From Taibaiella soli (GTDB lineage: Bacteria; Bacteroidota; Bacteroidia; Chitinophagales; Chitinophagaceae), in contig NZ_QKTW01000022.1 in NCBI RefSeq assembly GCF_003236175.1, positions 340,579 to 404,578 of the forward strand: DNA of 64,000 nucleotides, given 5' to 3'. The notes under the pieces were generated by a model that saw only the letters and a list, made by a program, of their open reading frames with translations, searched no databases and was not told the DNA's origin. The translations under genes and the position numbers were made by a program. Positions 35,151 to 44,654 of this stretch are shown here, one piece after another. The first letter of the stretch is position 1. Every line of letters begins with the position of its first letter.

Positions 35151-37061
35151 ATGTCGATTCAAAATGCAAAAGAAGCGGAACTGACGCTCGATCAACCGAT
35201 CGATGTGGCAGCGGCACCAGCGAAGTCAGGCCACCCGAAGGGCCTTTGGGTTTTATTCGGGACGGAAATGTGGGAGCGGTTCAACTTTTACGGGATGCGT
35301 GCTTTGCTCACGTTGTTCCTGATCAACTCGCTCCGTTTTCAGGAATCTGATTCTTCTATCATTTATGGTGGTTTTCTCGCGCTGTGTTACCTGACTCCGA
35401 TGCTCGGTGGTTTCATCGCCGATAAATTTCTGGGTAACCGTAACTGTATTATGCTCGGTGGTAGCTTAATGGCACTCGGTCAATTCCTTCTTTTCTTTAG
35501 TGCTTCTACATTCGATAATAATGTCGGTACTGCCACTACTATTATGTGGACAGGTCTCGGCGTAATCATTTTCGGTAACGGGTTCTTCAAGCCAAACATC
35601 TCTTCAATGGTGGGCAGCTTGTATCCGAAACAAGAAAAAACCAAGCTCGATTCGGCATTTACCATTTTCTATATGGGTATCAACCTCGGCGCATTCTTCG
35701 GTCAGTTTATTTGTCCGATTATTGGCGACGTAAAAGATGCTAACGGCGTTCGTGATATCCACGCGTTCAAATGGGGCTTCCTTGCAGCGTCTATGGCAAT
35801 GGTACTGGGTACGGTTCTGTTCGCTATTCTGAAAAACAAATATGTAGTAACACCTGAAGGTCGTCCGATTGGTGGCTTGCCTAAAAACAATTCTAAAGAA
35901 GACTTCGAAGAAGGTGAAGCTCAATCTACGCATTTTACAGGCCGTGCACTGATTGGCGCTGTAGTTGCATTTGTGGCTTTGGTTGCTGTTTTCAAAATGG
36001 CATTCGGACAAAACGTTATCTATTCATTGGTATACTCAAGCGGTATTACACTGGCAGGTTTGATTCTTTCTGATAAATCGCTCACAAGCGTAGAAAGAAG
36101 CCGTATCCTGGTAATCTATATCGTATCCTTCTTTATTATCTTCTTCTGGGCTGCATTTGAGCAGGCTGGTTCTTCACTTACATTTATCGCGGACAATCAG
36201 ACAGACCGTCACTTCTTCGGCTGGTTGATGCCTGCGTCAATGGTGCAGATCTTTAACGGTGTATTCGTAGTTGTACTGGCGGTTCCGTTCAGTATCATAT
36301 GGGACAAACTGCGTGCAAAAGGCAAAGAACCGGTATCTCCATTTAAACAGGCAATGGGTCTGATGCTGATCGCTATCAGCTATTTTATCATCGCTAACAA
36401 TGTAAAAAGCCTCGGCACCAGTGGTATGCTGGGTGTAAAATGGTTGATTCTCCTGTACTTCATTCAGACTTGTGGTGAACTGTGTCTGTCTCCAATTGGT
36501 CTGTCGCTGGTAGGTAAACTGGCTCCTAAGCGTTTTGCTTCTCTGTTGTACGGTGTGTTCTTTATCTCGAACGCTGCTGGTTACGCATTGGCTGGTACGC
36601 TGGGTTCAATCCTTCCGCCAACAACTGATAAATACAAAACTGCAGAAACACAAGGTGTAAACCTTGGTGATGTTCTCGATGAAAAAGTACAGCCAACTGG
36701 TAAAGACCTCTTCCTGCTCGCACAATTCAATATTGCGAAGATCGATGGTGAAAAAGCGAAAGCAAATAATGTTGAGCTGCAAAAAGTGATTGATGCGAAC
36801 AATAAAACAATTGACGAGCTGAAGAAAGCAGATAAAAATGCAGTAGTGAAACCAGAACAACTGACATTGCCTGCACAAGCTGACCTCGACAAAATCGCTT
36901 CAAATAAAATAGTACATATCGAGTATCCGAAATTTGCAGGATTTACGATCCACAGCCTGTTTGAATTCTTTATGGTATTCGTAGTGCTTTGTGGTATTGC
37001 GTCTGTAATCCTTGCAGCTATTTCTCCGATCCTGAAGAAAATGATGCACGGCGTACGCTAG
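35151..37061 (+). CDS. POT/PTR family proton-coupled oligopeptide transporter
   Basis: Inner membrane H+/di-tripeptide symporter of the MFS. The POT motif ExxER is in GTEMWERFNFYGMRALLTLF; the PTR2 signature region includes GNGFFKPNISSMVGSLYP and FTIFYMGINLGAFFGQ. Unusual: a soluble insert at about residues 490-595, lysine-rich and helical (NIAKIDGEKAKANNVELQKV, IDELKKADKN), between late TM segments, giving 636 aa instead of about 500. A TATCTTTC box at 35113-35120 with TTTG 17 nt upstream may be its promoter. The triplicated repeat block follows. Confidence 0.93.
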   Translation: MSIQNAKEAELTLDQPIDVAAAPAKSGHPKGLWVLFGTEMWERFNFYGMRALLTLFLINSLRFQESDSSIIYGGFLALCYLTPMLGGFIADKFLGNRNCIMLGGSLMALGQFLLFFSASTFDNNVGTATTIMWTGLGVIIFGNGFFKPNISSMVGSLYPKQEKTKLDSAFTIFYMGINLGAFFGQFICPIIGDVKDANGVRDIHAFKWGFLAASMAMVLGTVLFAILKNKYVVTPEGRPIGGLPKNNSKEDFEEGEAQSTHFTGRALIGAVVAFVALVAVFKMAFGQNVIYSLVYSSGITLAGLILSDKSLTSVERSRILVIYIVSFFIIFFWAAFEQAGSSLTFIADNQTDRHFFGWLMPASMVQIFNGVFVVVLAVPFSIIWDKLRAKGKEPVSPFKQAMGLMLIAISYFIIANNVKSLGTSGMLGVKWLILLYFIQTCGELCLSPIGLSLVGKLAPKRFASLLYGVFFISNAAGYALAGTLGSILPPTTDKYKTAETQGVNLGDVLDEKVQPTGKDLFLLAQFNIAKIDGEKAKANNVELQKVIDANNKTIDELKKADKNAVVKPEQLTLPAQADLDKIASNKIVHIEYPKFAGFTIHSLFEFFMVFVVLCGIASVILAAISPILKKMMHGVR

Positions 37062-37918
37062 TAAATAAATTAAATACAGTCAGACGACTTAAAGTCTTCC
37101 GACTGATTATAGAAAAAGGTTGCCTCTCGCGAGGTAACCTTTTTTTGTCACCCCGAGCGGAGTCGAAGGCCAATCGCTGGCGCGGATGTTCCGAAGGGCC
37201 ATCCGTGTCTGCACAATTCCGTCCGATTGCATCGGGATCTTTCTCGCAAAGGAGCATATGGTCTCTCGCGGCGATCTCAACGGCGCTATGTTTGTGTTTT
37301 AAACATTGGCGGGGCGGTTCTTTGTGCCGCTAATACAGTCAGGGATTTGAAGTCTTCGGACTAATTATAGAAGAAGATTGTCTCGCAAGAGGCGACCTTT
37401 TTTGTCACCCTGAGCGGAGTCGAAGGGCTGAAAATGTTGGTTTCACGCAAAGGCGCAAATACCTCTCACGGCGGCGCTAAGACGCAAAGGCGATAATCAA
37501 TATTCAGCGTGAAAACCTATTGCTCATAACTCAAGCTTTGTGCCGCTGCGAGCGCCGTGAGAGAAAAACTTTGCGCCGCTAATACAGTCCGACGACGTAA
37601 AGTCTTCCGACTGATTATAGAAAAAGGTTGCCTCTCGCGAGGTAACCTTTTTTTGTCACCCTGAGCGGAGTCGAAGGACTGAAAATGTTGGTTTCACGCA
37701 AAGGCGCAAATACCTCTCACGGCGGCACTAAGACGCAGAGGCGATAATCAATATTCAGCGTGAAAACCTATTGCTCATAACTCAAGCTTTGTGCCGCTGC
37801 GAGCGCCGTGAGAGAAAAACTTTGCGCCTTTGCGTGAAATTTAAACGGCGTGAAAAAATGGGGGGTACAGAAATAGCGAGTAAATTGTAAATTGGCCATT
37901 CGAAATCAAAAGCAATCA
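37062..37918. repeat. Triplicated about 250-bp repeat block with terminators
   Basis: Three tandem units begin with AATACAGTC at 37073, 37332 and 37581. Each has a CAGTC..GACTT/AAAGTC..GACTG palindrome, a GGTTGCCTC / GAGGTAACC-type hairpin with T tract, a CTGAGCGGAGTCGAAGG repeat, and (units 2 and 3, nearly identical) a long GGTTTCACGCAAAGGCGCAAA .. GAGCGCCGTGAGAGAAAAAC block. No coding signal. The block fills the gap between two paralogous transporters. Confidence 0.85.
37113..37144 (+). terminator. Intrinsic terminator of POT transporter 1 (repeat unit 1)
   Basis: Stem AAAAAGGTTGCCTC / GAGGTAACCTTTTT with a TCGC loop (one G-U pair). A copy recurs at 37621-37652; unit 2 carries a diverged, weaker version (about 37368-37403). 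Confidence 0.88.
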
Positions 37919-39472
37919 ATGCAAAAAGAGACAGACATACTCATGCACGAGACCGATCGTGCCGATATCGTTCCTTCCATTAAAGACATTCAAAGCTTCG
38001 AAGGGAAATATCCGAAACAGATCTGGTCGTTGTTTTTCGTGGAAATGTGGGAACGTTTCTGCTTTTATGGAAACCGCGGCATGCTCACCGTCTTCATTTC
38101 CGAGATCCTGTTGCAAAAAATACAACACATCGGAAAATCAGAAGCGGAAGCACATGCCAATCTGCAATATGGTGCCATTCAGGCATTTGTTTACGCCTTT
38201 ACGTTCATTGGCGGTTTGTTTGCCGATAAAATTCTCGGCTTCCGGAAATCCCTTTTCTGGGGCGGTATGCTGATGATTGTTGGTAGTTTCATCTTAGGTT
38301 TTGATCCGGAGAAGTTCTTCTATTTCGGTATTTGCTTTATAATTATTGGTACCGGTTTCTTTAAGCCGAACATTAGTACGATGGTCGGACAGTTATATCG
38401 TTCGGGTGACGAACGGCGTGATGCAGGGTTCGGACTTTTCTATTCGGGTATCAATATCGGTGCGTTGTTTGGCGGTGGTCTCTGCGTTTGGGTTGGTAAA
38501 TACCATTCGTGGCATTGGGCATTTGCGCTTTCCGGCATTTTTATGATTGTAGGATTGGTTACGTTCCTGCTTACAAAAAAACAGCTGGGTCCAATTGGAT
38601 TACAACCAGAAGCTGTGGCGAAGAAAAAGAATGGTAAGCTCTACGAATGGATGGTATATGGTGGTTCTTTACTGACAATCCCTGCTATTCTGGCGATGGT
38701 TTCTAATACGCAGTACACGGATTATTTCATGTACATTATCGGGCCGGCAACGTTGATCTACGTGTTTTATGAAATGAGTAAATATTCTGCAGCAGAGCGT
38801 AAAAACCTTGCGGCGGCACTGGTCTTTATCATTTTCTCTATTTTGTTCTGGGCATTCTTCGAACAAAGCGGTGGATCGCTGAGTTTATTTGCTGCGGATA
38901 ACCTGCACCATAAACTGCTGGGTATTAACATTGATCCAAACGTCGTTAATAACGCAGTGAACTCGCTGTTCGTGATTTCGCTCAGTCCAATCGTTGGTTT
39001 GTTGTGGTTGCGTATGGCGAAGAAGAAATCAGAACCGAATGCAGTAGTTAAATTTGGTATCGGCTTTTTATTCCTCGCGGCGGCGTTTTACATTTTCTAT
39101 TACAACCGCTTCTTTGCTGATGCAAATGGTGTAACCTCGCTCAATGTTTTCGCGATGGCAACTTTGGTGATGACGATAGCCGAATTGTGTTTATCACCAA
39201 TTGGTTTGTCGCTGATGACTAAATTATCTCCGAAACCAATGCAGGGTGTTATGATGGGTATGTGGTTTCTTGCGAGCGCCTATGGACAGTATGCTGCGGG
39301 TATTCTCGGTGCCGGTATGGCTGCTACTAAAGAAGGTGGCACGCTTACTGAAAAACTGATTTCTTACACAACGGGTTACAAGCAACTGGCAATTTATGCG
39401 TTGATTGCGGCAGTATTGTTGTTGGCGATTTCGCCGATAGTTCGGAAGTTGATGTCTGAAGTGAAAGAATAG
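37919..39472 (+). CDS. POT/PTR family oligopeptide transporter, paralogue 2
   Basis: Second H+/peptide symporter, 517 aa from ATG 37919 (ATG 37943 and TTG 37892 are alternatives). The ExxER motif is in FVEMWERFCFYGNRGMLTVF; GTGFFKPNISTMVGQLY and LFYSGINIGALFGG are the PTR2 signature region; AELCLSPIGLSLMTKLSPK is shared with paralogue 1. It lacks the long soluble insert of paralogue 1. The bidirectional terminator at 39504-39541 ends it. Confidence 0.92.
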   Translation: MQKETDILMHETDRADIVPSIKDIQSFEGKYPKQIWSLFFVEMWERFCFYGNRGMLTVFISEILLQKIQHIGKSEAEAHANLQYGAIQAFVYAFTFIGGLFADKILGFRKSLFWGGMLMIVGSFILGFDPEKFFYFGICFIIIGTGFFKPNISTMVGQLYRSGDERRDAGFGLFYSGINIGALFGGGLCVWVGKYHSWHWAFALSGIFMIVGLVTFLLTKKQLGPIGLQPEAVAKKKNGKLYEWMVYGGSLLTIPAILAMVSNTQYTDYFMYIIGPATLIYVFYEMSKYSAAERKNLAAALVFIIFSILFWAFFEQSGGSLSLFAADNLHHKLLGINIDPNVVNNAVNSLFVISLSPIVGLLWLRMAKKKSEPNAVVKFGIGFLFLAAAFYIFYYNRFFADANGVTSLNVFAMATLVMTIAELCLSPIGLSLMTKLSPKPMQGVMMGMWFLASAYGQYAAGILGAGMAATKEGGTLTEKLISYTTGYKQLAIYALIAAVLLLAISPIVRKLMSEVKE

Positions 39473-39503
39473 ATGTAAATCGTCAATGGTCAAAAGCCAT
39501 GCT

Positions 39504-39541
39504 ATAATAAAAGGTCTTCCCGAGGGAAGACCTTTTATTAT
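39504..39541. terminator. Bidirectional intrinsic terminator
   Basis: A perfect 17-bp stem (ATAATAAAAGGTCTTCC with its complement) and a CGAG loop between convergent genes. Confidence 0.92.
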
Positions 39542-39569
39542 GCAAAGTAGTTTTTGTTTGGTTTACCAT

Positions 39570-40535
39570 TTATGGACGGTCATTCGTCTGCTTCGAATGT
39601 TCGGTCCTGAATGCAAACTTTTGTTTCGGACGTTTATCTCTTGCTTCTTTTTCTTTTTTCCAGATCGTTTGTAGCTGTTTGCTCGTCATGGTAGAACCAT
39701 CGTGGCTCCAGCCCGGTGGATGGAAGAGATATCTGAGTTTATTTCCAAAAGACATCGGCTTTTTCAGATCCTGGCCCAATGCCTGCCATTCGTGGAAAAT
39801 GATCTTTATCGGATGATTCGCGTTTTCCAGTGGTTTGGTGAGTCCATAATGTGGCGGCTCTTCTGGAAGTTCGTTGATGAAAGTGCCAAATATTCTATCC
39901 CAAATGATGAGGACCATGCCCATATTCTTATCGAGATAAGGAATATTGCTGGCGTGATGTACTCTGTGGTGCGACGGTGTTACGAAAATGTATTCCACCC
40001 ATTTCGGGAATTTGCGCAAAGCCTGTGTATGCACCAGAATGCCGTAAGTCTGCGTAAGCGCGTACATGAAAATGATATCAATCGGTTTGAAGCCGATCAG
40101 GGCCAGCGGAATAAAATACAGATAACGATAAAACGGCATCAATACCGACGAACGAAAACCGGTAGTCAGATTGTATTCTTCGGAAGAGTGATGTGTCACG
40201 TGTACTGCCCAGAAGAAACGCACGCGGTGATCTACAAAATGTTCCAACCAGAAAAGTACGTCTTCGCAAAGGAAAAGCATACCCCAATAAACAACTGGGT
40301 TCCAGTCTGAAACGATGTGAAACTTAAAGAAAAACAATAACACACCAAGGGCAAATGCGCGCAGCAGCAGATCGATACCGGCATTTACCAGATTCAGATA
40401 GACATTCATGGCTGTTTCTTTCCAGCCATAAAATTTCCATCCATGCAAATGACTGAGTAGCAATTCTAATGGGATCAGTATTGCATAGATAGGAATAGAT
40501 AAAATGAGCAGAATATTTTTTTGGAGCTCGTTCAT
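39570..40535 (-). CDS. Fatty acid hydroxylase / sterol desaturase family membrane protein
   Basis: Di-iron membrane oxygenase of the FA_hydroxylase superfamily. The histidine clusters HFVDH, HVTHHSSE and HRVHHASN match the family's HxxxH / HxxHH pattern. Several TM segments flank them (ILLILSIPIYAILIPLELLL; LLLRAFALGVLLFFF). 321 aa, with a charged C-terminal tail. The substrate is unknown; family members act on sterols, carotenoids or alkylglycerols. Confidence 0.88.
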   Translation of the reverse strand: MNELQKNILLILSIPIYAILIPLELLLSHLHGWKFYGWKETAMNVYLNLVNAGIDLLLRAFALGVLLFFFKFHIVSDWNPVVYWGMLFLCEDVLFWLEHFVDHRVRFFWAVHVTHHSSEEYNLTTGFRSSVLMPFYRYLYFIPLALIGFKPIDIIFMYALTQTYGILVHTQALRKFPKWVEYIFVTPSHHRVHHASNIPYLDKNMGMVLIIWDRIFGTFINELPEEPPHYGLTKPLENANHPIKIIFHEWQALGQDLKKPMSFGNKLRYLFHPPGWSHDGSTMTSKQLQTIWKKEKEARDKRPKQKFAFRTEHSKQTNDRP

Positions 40536-40584
40536 TAGCGGGTAGAGCTAATTTATATCAGTTACAAATTACGATAAAAATAAA

Positions 40585-40606
40585 AAAGCCCACTTTTCGG
40601 TGGGCT
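40585..40606 (-). terminator. Intrinsic terminator of frr
   Basis: In minus-strand sense: stem AGCCCAC / GTGGGCT with a CGAAAA loop, then TTTTTTATTTTT. It begins a few bases after the frr stop. Confidence 0.88.
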
Positions 40607-40612
40607 GTTCTG

Positions 40613-41176
40613 TTATACAGTCATGATTTCTTTTTCTTTCTCTTTACAGTGCTCGTCCACCAGGGCAATGTATTTGTCGGTTAAGCCCTGAACCCGGGCT
40701 TCGCCGCCTTTTGCCACATCTTCGCTCAGTCCGTCTTTCTGCAATTTTTTGATCTGTTCGATCGCATCGCGGCGGAGGTTACGCACGGTGATTTTGCCTT
40801 GTTCGCCTTCTCCGTTCACTTTTTTCACCAGTTCCTTACGGCGCTCTTCTGTAAGCGGCGGCAGGTACAGGCGGATAATCTGACCATCATTTTGAGGGTT
40901 CAGACCGATGTTGGAGGCGATGATTGCTTTTTCGATCGGGCCGAGCATATTTTTTTCCCATGGCTGGATGGAGAAAGTACGTGGATCGGGGATGGTAACG
41001 TTCGCTACCTGCTGAAGCGGGGTAGGAGCGCCATAATATTCTACATAAATGCCATCCAGGATTTGCGGATTGGCTTTGCCGGCACGGATTCTCGTCAGTT
41101 CTACTTCAAGGTGGCCAATGGCCTTCTTCATCGCTTTTCCGGCGTCGTCAATTAAACTTTCTAATGCCTCGGTCAT
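40613..41176 (-). CDS. frr: Ribosome recycling factor
   Basis: Splits post-termination ribosomes together with EF-G. 187 aa, the standard length, with the motifs LTRIRAGKANPQILDGIYVEYYG (domain I), NVTIPDPRTFSIQPW and RIRL/PPLTEERRKELVKKV (domain II to I return). The start is ATG 41176. Monocistronic here, with its own terminator. Confidence 0.97.
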   Translation of the reverse strand: MTEALESLIDDAGKAMKKAIGHLEVELTRIRAGKANPQILDGIYVEYYGAPTPLQQVANVTIPDPRTFSIQPWEKNMLGPIEKAIIASNIGLNPQNDGQIIRLYLPPLTEERRKELVKKVNGEGEQGKITVRNLRRDAIEQIKKLQKDGLSEDVAKGGEARVQGLTDKYIALVDEHCKEKEKEIMTV

Positions 41177-41670
41177 AACGTATGTTATTTTGCAGTTGGC
41201 AAATGTAAAAAATGTTCTGTAATAGAGGAATGTATTAAAAAATTGAATTTCTGTTTCAATTCAAAATTAAATATTCGAAAGTCAAAACGGTGGGTATAAT
41301 TTAAATGAAGTCTCCCGGTGGTCAGAATAGATGCCTGATAGTATTACTGTCGATGAACGGAGCGACGCAACGATGTTTAAACGGAGCGAAGTCGCCGGTA
41401 ACAAAAAATTAAAACAGATGACAAAGGACAGTTGACCTCCTGTGAATAAATCAATATAACGTGGGATGCCTCCTCCGCCGGCATGACAAACATAAGTAAT
41501 TGTCGTTCGGTGTTCGCGTTTGCCCAAACATGAACATTCATCATAGCCTTTTCATGTTTAATCCGGGCATTGACCGTTCCTCATTGACCATTCACCTTTT
41601 AACTTTTGATTTTTGCATTTCATTTAGTGAATAGAAAAACTATTTTTGTTTCGCTAAACAGCAACAAAGT
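41177..41670. repeat. Gene-free stretch with degenerate repeats and a promoter box
   Basis: It contains ACGGAGCGACGCAACG / ACGGAGCGAAGTCGC words (41355-41395), a GCCTCCTCCGCCGGCATGACA segment broken by variation, and a CATTGACCATTCACC..AACTTTTGATTTTTG array (about 41580-41615) reading towards the YfhO gene. TATTTTTG at 41641-41648 is a likely -7 box. No coding signal. Confidence 0.55.
41641..41648 (+). promoter_or_regulatory. Candidate -7 box of the envelope cluster
   Basis: TATTTTTG matches TAnnTTTG 22 nt before the ATG of the YfhO-like gene. The -33 region is not clear. Confidence 0.4.
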
Positions 41671-44112
41671 ATGCAATCATTTGACTTTAAGAAGATTTTA
41701 CCGCACTTGCTTATCGTGCTGGGATTTCTTGTCTTAGCCTTTATCTATTGTTATCCTGCACTTGAAGGAAAAGTATTATCTCAGGGCGACGTATCCAGCT
41801 GGAAAGGTATGTCTGAAGAAGCCAGAGCCTGGCATGAAAAAACAGGTGAGAATACGCTTTGGACCAACAGCATGTTTGGTGGTATGCCAACGTATACGTT
41901 TTACGTTCCTGATGGGCACAACTATGTGGGACGTATATATAATGTGGTAACAAATCTCATAGCAAAGCCAGTCAATTTCTTTTTCCTGGCGATGCTGGGT
42001 TTTTACATACTGATGTCTACGCTGCGTGTGAACCGTTGGCTGGGCGCCATTGGTGCAATCGCTTTTGCGTTTGCCTCGTTTAACGCCGTGAGTATTGTGG
42101 CGGGCCATGATACGAAGCTTTTTGCCATGATGTTTACGCCGATCGCATTGAGCGGTATGATTATGGTGTATCGGAATAAATATCTTCAGGGGGCAGTGTT
42201 GATGGCGTTTGGACTCAGTCTGATGTTGTGTTCGGGGCACTACCAGATTATCTATTATCTCCTGATGGTGATGTTTGTGGCTGGTATCGGATTCTTTGTG
42301 GACGCGATCAAAAAAGGTACGATCAAAAACTTTGTCATAGCGACAATAGTTTGTGTGGTAGCGGGTTTACTCGCGGTAGCTCCTGCTTCTGGTACTTTGA
42401 TGAGTACGCGCGAATATGCAAAACAAACAATGCGTGGTGGTCAGAGCGAACTGACTTTTAACCATGATCAAGGTAAAAAAACGGGTGGTCTTGATAAAGA
42501 CTACGCGTTCCAATGGAGCAATGGGATAGGTGAAACATTCTGTATCATGATCCCTTATCTGTATGGTGGTTCTTCTGACGAGCCGCTGGATAAAGGTCCG
42601 AAAGCAGGCGAAATCATGTCGAATGCCGGTTATCAGATGGTGCCTTTGTATTGGGGCGATCAGCCATTTTTGTCTGGTCCGGTGTATTTCGGTGCGATTA
42701 TCTGTTTCTTGTTTGTGTTGGGGCTGATGGTGGTTCGCAGTAATTATAAATGGTGGATTCTTGCGGCTGCGATTCTTAGCATTTTCATGTCACTGGGACA
42801 TAATTTCTCTTCGTTTAATAATTTCCTGTTTGATCACTTACCATTATATAACACGTTCCGTACGCCGACAATGGCTTTGTCTATAGCGCAGCTGATGTTC
42901 CCGATGCTTGGTATCTGGGGCCTTGCAGAAGTATTGCGATCTGATGCGAATAAAGAGGAGCTCTGGAAAAAAACAAGAATCGCACTGGGTATTACTGCTG
43001 GCCTTTGCGTATTGATCGGTTTATGTGGTGGTATGTTCTTCGATTACACCTCTACGCGCGACAGTAGCTTTCCGCCAGAACTGGTAAAAGCACTGAAAGA
43101 AGACCGTGCGAGTTTGGCCATGAAAAGTGCATTCCAAAGTGCATTGTTCATTTTGCTCGCTGGTGGTGTTATCTGGGCTTATCTGAAAAATAAAATCAAG
43201 CCAAATATTGTGATCATTGGTCTGGGCGTTTTAATTGCGCTGGATATGATTCCGGTTGCGGCAAACTACCTCGGCGAAAAGAATTTTACAGAAGATAACG
43301 AATCGGCTGCGTTCCAACCGCGTCCGGTTGATCAGCAGATTCTGCAGGATAAAGATCCTTACTATCGTGTGCTGGATGTGACCCGCAATGTGTTTAACGA
43401 TGCAATACAATGTTATTTCCACAAATGTATCGGCGGTTACTCTCCGGCTAAACTGGAATTGTACCAGGATCTGATTGATGTACACATGAGCAAAGGCTTT
43501 ACGAAACCGGTGCTGGACATGCTGAACACGAAATATCTCATCTTCAACGGTCCGCAAAACCAGGCGGTGGCACAACCGAATCCTGATGCACTGGGTAATG
43601 CATGGTTTGTAAACGAAGTGAAATGGGCAAAAACTGCGGATGAAGAAATCCTCGACATGAAAGGTCCGGTATTGGGCGATACAGCTGCTGCAACTGGTAG
43701 CTTCGATCCAAAACATACGGCGATCATGCGCGAAACATTCCAGAAGGACCTTAACGGTTTCAATTTTGGAAAGGATAGCACAGCGAAAATTGCCCTGACT
43801 AAATATGGCCTGAACGATCTGAGCTTCACATCGCATAATAGTCAGGCTGGTCTTGCGGTGTTCTCCGATATCTATTATCCATATGGCTGGAGAGCTTATG
43901 TAGATGGTAACGAAGTGCCGATTCTGAAAGCAAACTACCTGTTGCGTGCTATTAAAGTTCCGGCAGGCGATCATAAAATTGAATTCCGCTTCCATCCGGA
44001 TTCATTCTACAACGGCGATAAAATCTCTTTGATCAGCAGTGTTGTGTTGATTATTCTGATGCTCGTTGCACTGGGAATGGTTTTCAAAGGCAAAAAAGAA
44101 GCACAGGCATAA
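41671..44112 (+). CDS. YfhO-family polytopic membrane protein
   Basis: An 813-aa membrane protein of the YfhO family (GT-C-like fold), thought to take part in glycosylation of envelope polymers in Firmicutes. Residues 1-500 have about 12 hydrophobic segments (LLIVLGFLVLAFIYCYPAL onwards). The first outer loop has SQGDVSSWKG and NSMFGGMPTY, typical for the family. The C-terminal part (about 540-780) is a soluble domain (YYRVLDVTRNVFNDA; VFSDIYYPYGWRAYVDGNEV) followed by a last TM. First gene of the cluster; 2 nt before the acyltransferase start. Confidence 0.87.
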   Translation: MQSFDFKKILPHLLIVLGFLVLAFIYCYPALEGKVLSQGDVSSWKGMSEEARAWHEKTGENTLWTNSMFGGMPTYTFYVPDGHNYVGRIYNVVTNLIAKPVNFFFLAMLGFYILMSTLRVNRWLGAIGAIAFAFASFNAVSIVAGHDTKLFAMMFTPIALSGMIMVYRNKYLQGAVLMAFGLSLMLCSGHYQIIYYLLMVMFVAGIGFFVDAIKKGTIKNFVIATIVCVVAGLLAVAPASGTLMSTREYAKQTMRGGQSELTFNHDQGKKTGGLDKDYAFQWSNGIGETFCIMIPYLYGGSSDEPLDKGPKAGEIMSNAGYQMVPLYWGDQPFLSGPVYFGAIICFLFVLGLMVVRSNYKWWILAAAILSIFMSLGHNFSSFNNFLFDHLPLYNTFRTPTMALSIAQLMFPMLGIWGLAEVLRSDANKEELWKKTRIALGITAGLCVLIGLCGGMFFDYTSTRDSSFPPELVKALKEDRASLAMKSAFQSALFILLAGGVIWAYLKNKIKPNIVIIGLGVLIALDMIPVAANYLGEKNFTEDNESAAFQPRPVDQQILQDKDPYYRVLDVTRNVFNDAIQCYFHKCIGGYSPAKLELYQDLIDVHMSKGFTKPVLDMLNTKYLIFNGPQNQAVAQPNPDALGNAWFVNEVKWAKTADEEILDMKGPVLGDTAAATGSFDPKHTAIMRETFQKDLNGFNFGKDSTAKIALTKYGLNDLSFTSHNSQAGLAVFSDIYYPYGWRAYVDGNEVPILKANYLLRAIKVPAGDHKIEFRFHPDSFYNGDKISLISSVVLIILMLVALGMVFKGKKEAQA

Positions 44113-44114
44113 AT

Positions 44115-44654
44115 ATGAGTAAAGGCCCGTCACACCTGGTTCGCAAAATCTTTGGACTGAGGCCGGAAATGAGTATCAGTTTTTACATGACTGATTTTCT
44201 TTTCCGGAAGATACTCCGTCAGAACGCAGGTGTGACCTGGGCTATTCATCATACCAGTACCATTCACAGTCCTGAAAAGCTGAAACGTGGTACCGGCTGT
44301 TTTCCCGGAGATTCACCGGGTGTCTACATCGATGCCAATAACGGTGTAAGCGTGGGTGCTTATACCAACCTTGGTCCGAATGTGGGTCTTATTTCATCCA
44401 ATCACGATTTCGTCGACAACGATGTCATTACGCCGGCAGCGCCTATTCAGATTGGTAATTTTTGCTGGTTTGGAAAAGGTGCCACTGTATTGCCAGGTGT
44501 AACCCTTGGTGATTTTACCATTATCGGTGCAGGAGCTATTGTGACTAAAAGCTTTCCCGAAGGGTATTGTGTGATCGCAGGAAATCCTGCCAGGGTTATT
44601 AAACAACTAAACAAGACAGAATGTGACGCCTACGCAGCCAGCAAAACGACATAG
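44115..44654 (+). CDS. Left-handed beta-helix (hexapeptide) acyltransferase
   Basis: 179 aa, with hexapeptide repeats NNGVSVGAYTNLGPNVGLIS, PIQIGNFCWFGKGATVLPG, VTLGDFTIIGAGAIVTKSFPEGYCV and the closing AGNPARVIKQL. This is the CoA-dependent O-acetyltransferase pattern of envelope-polymer modifying enzymes. An His in SSNHDFVDNDV could be catalytic. It starts 3 nt after the YfhO stop, and its 3' end overlaps the flippase gene by 32 nt. Confidence 0.85.
   Translation: MSKGPSHLVRKIFGLRPEMSISFYMTDFLFRKILRQNAGVTWAIHHTSTIHSPEKLKRGTGCFPGDSPGVYIDANNGVSVGAYTNLGPNVGLISSNHDFVDNDVITPAAPIQIGNFCWFGKGATVLPGVTLGDFTIIGAGAIVTKSFPEGYCVIAGNPARVIKQLNKTECDAYAASKTT

Noticed and set aside
37062-37918. Insertion sequence remnant
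   Set aside because: No transposase fragment or terminal inverted repeats spanning the block; explained as tandem repeats.
43231-43995. Minus-strand ORF of 254 codons
   Set aside because: Antisense to the YfhO-like gene; no motif.
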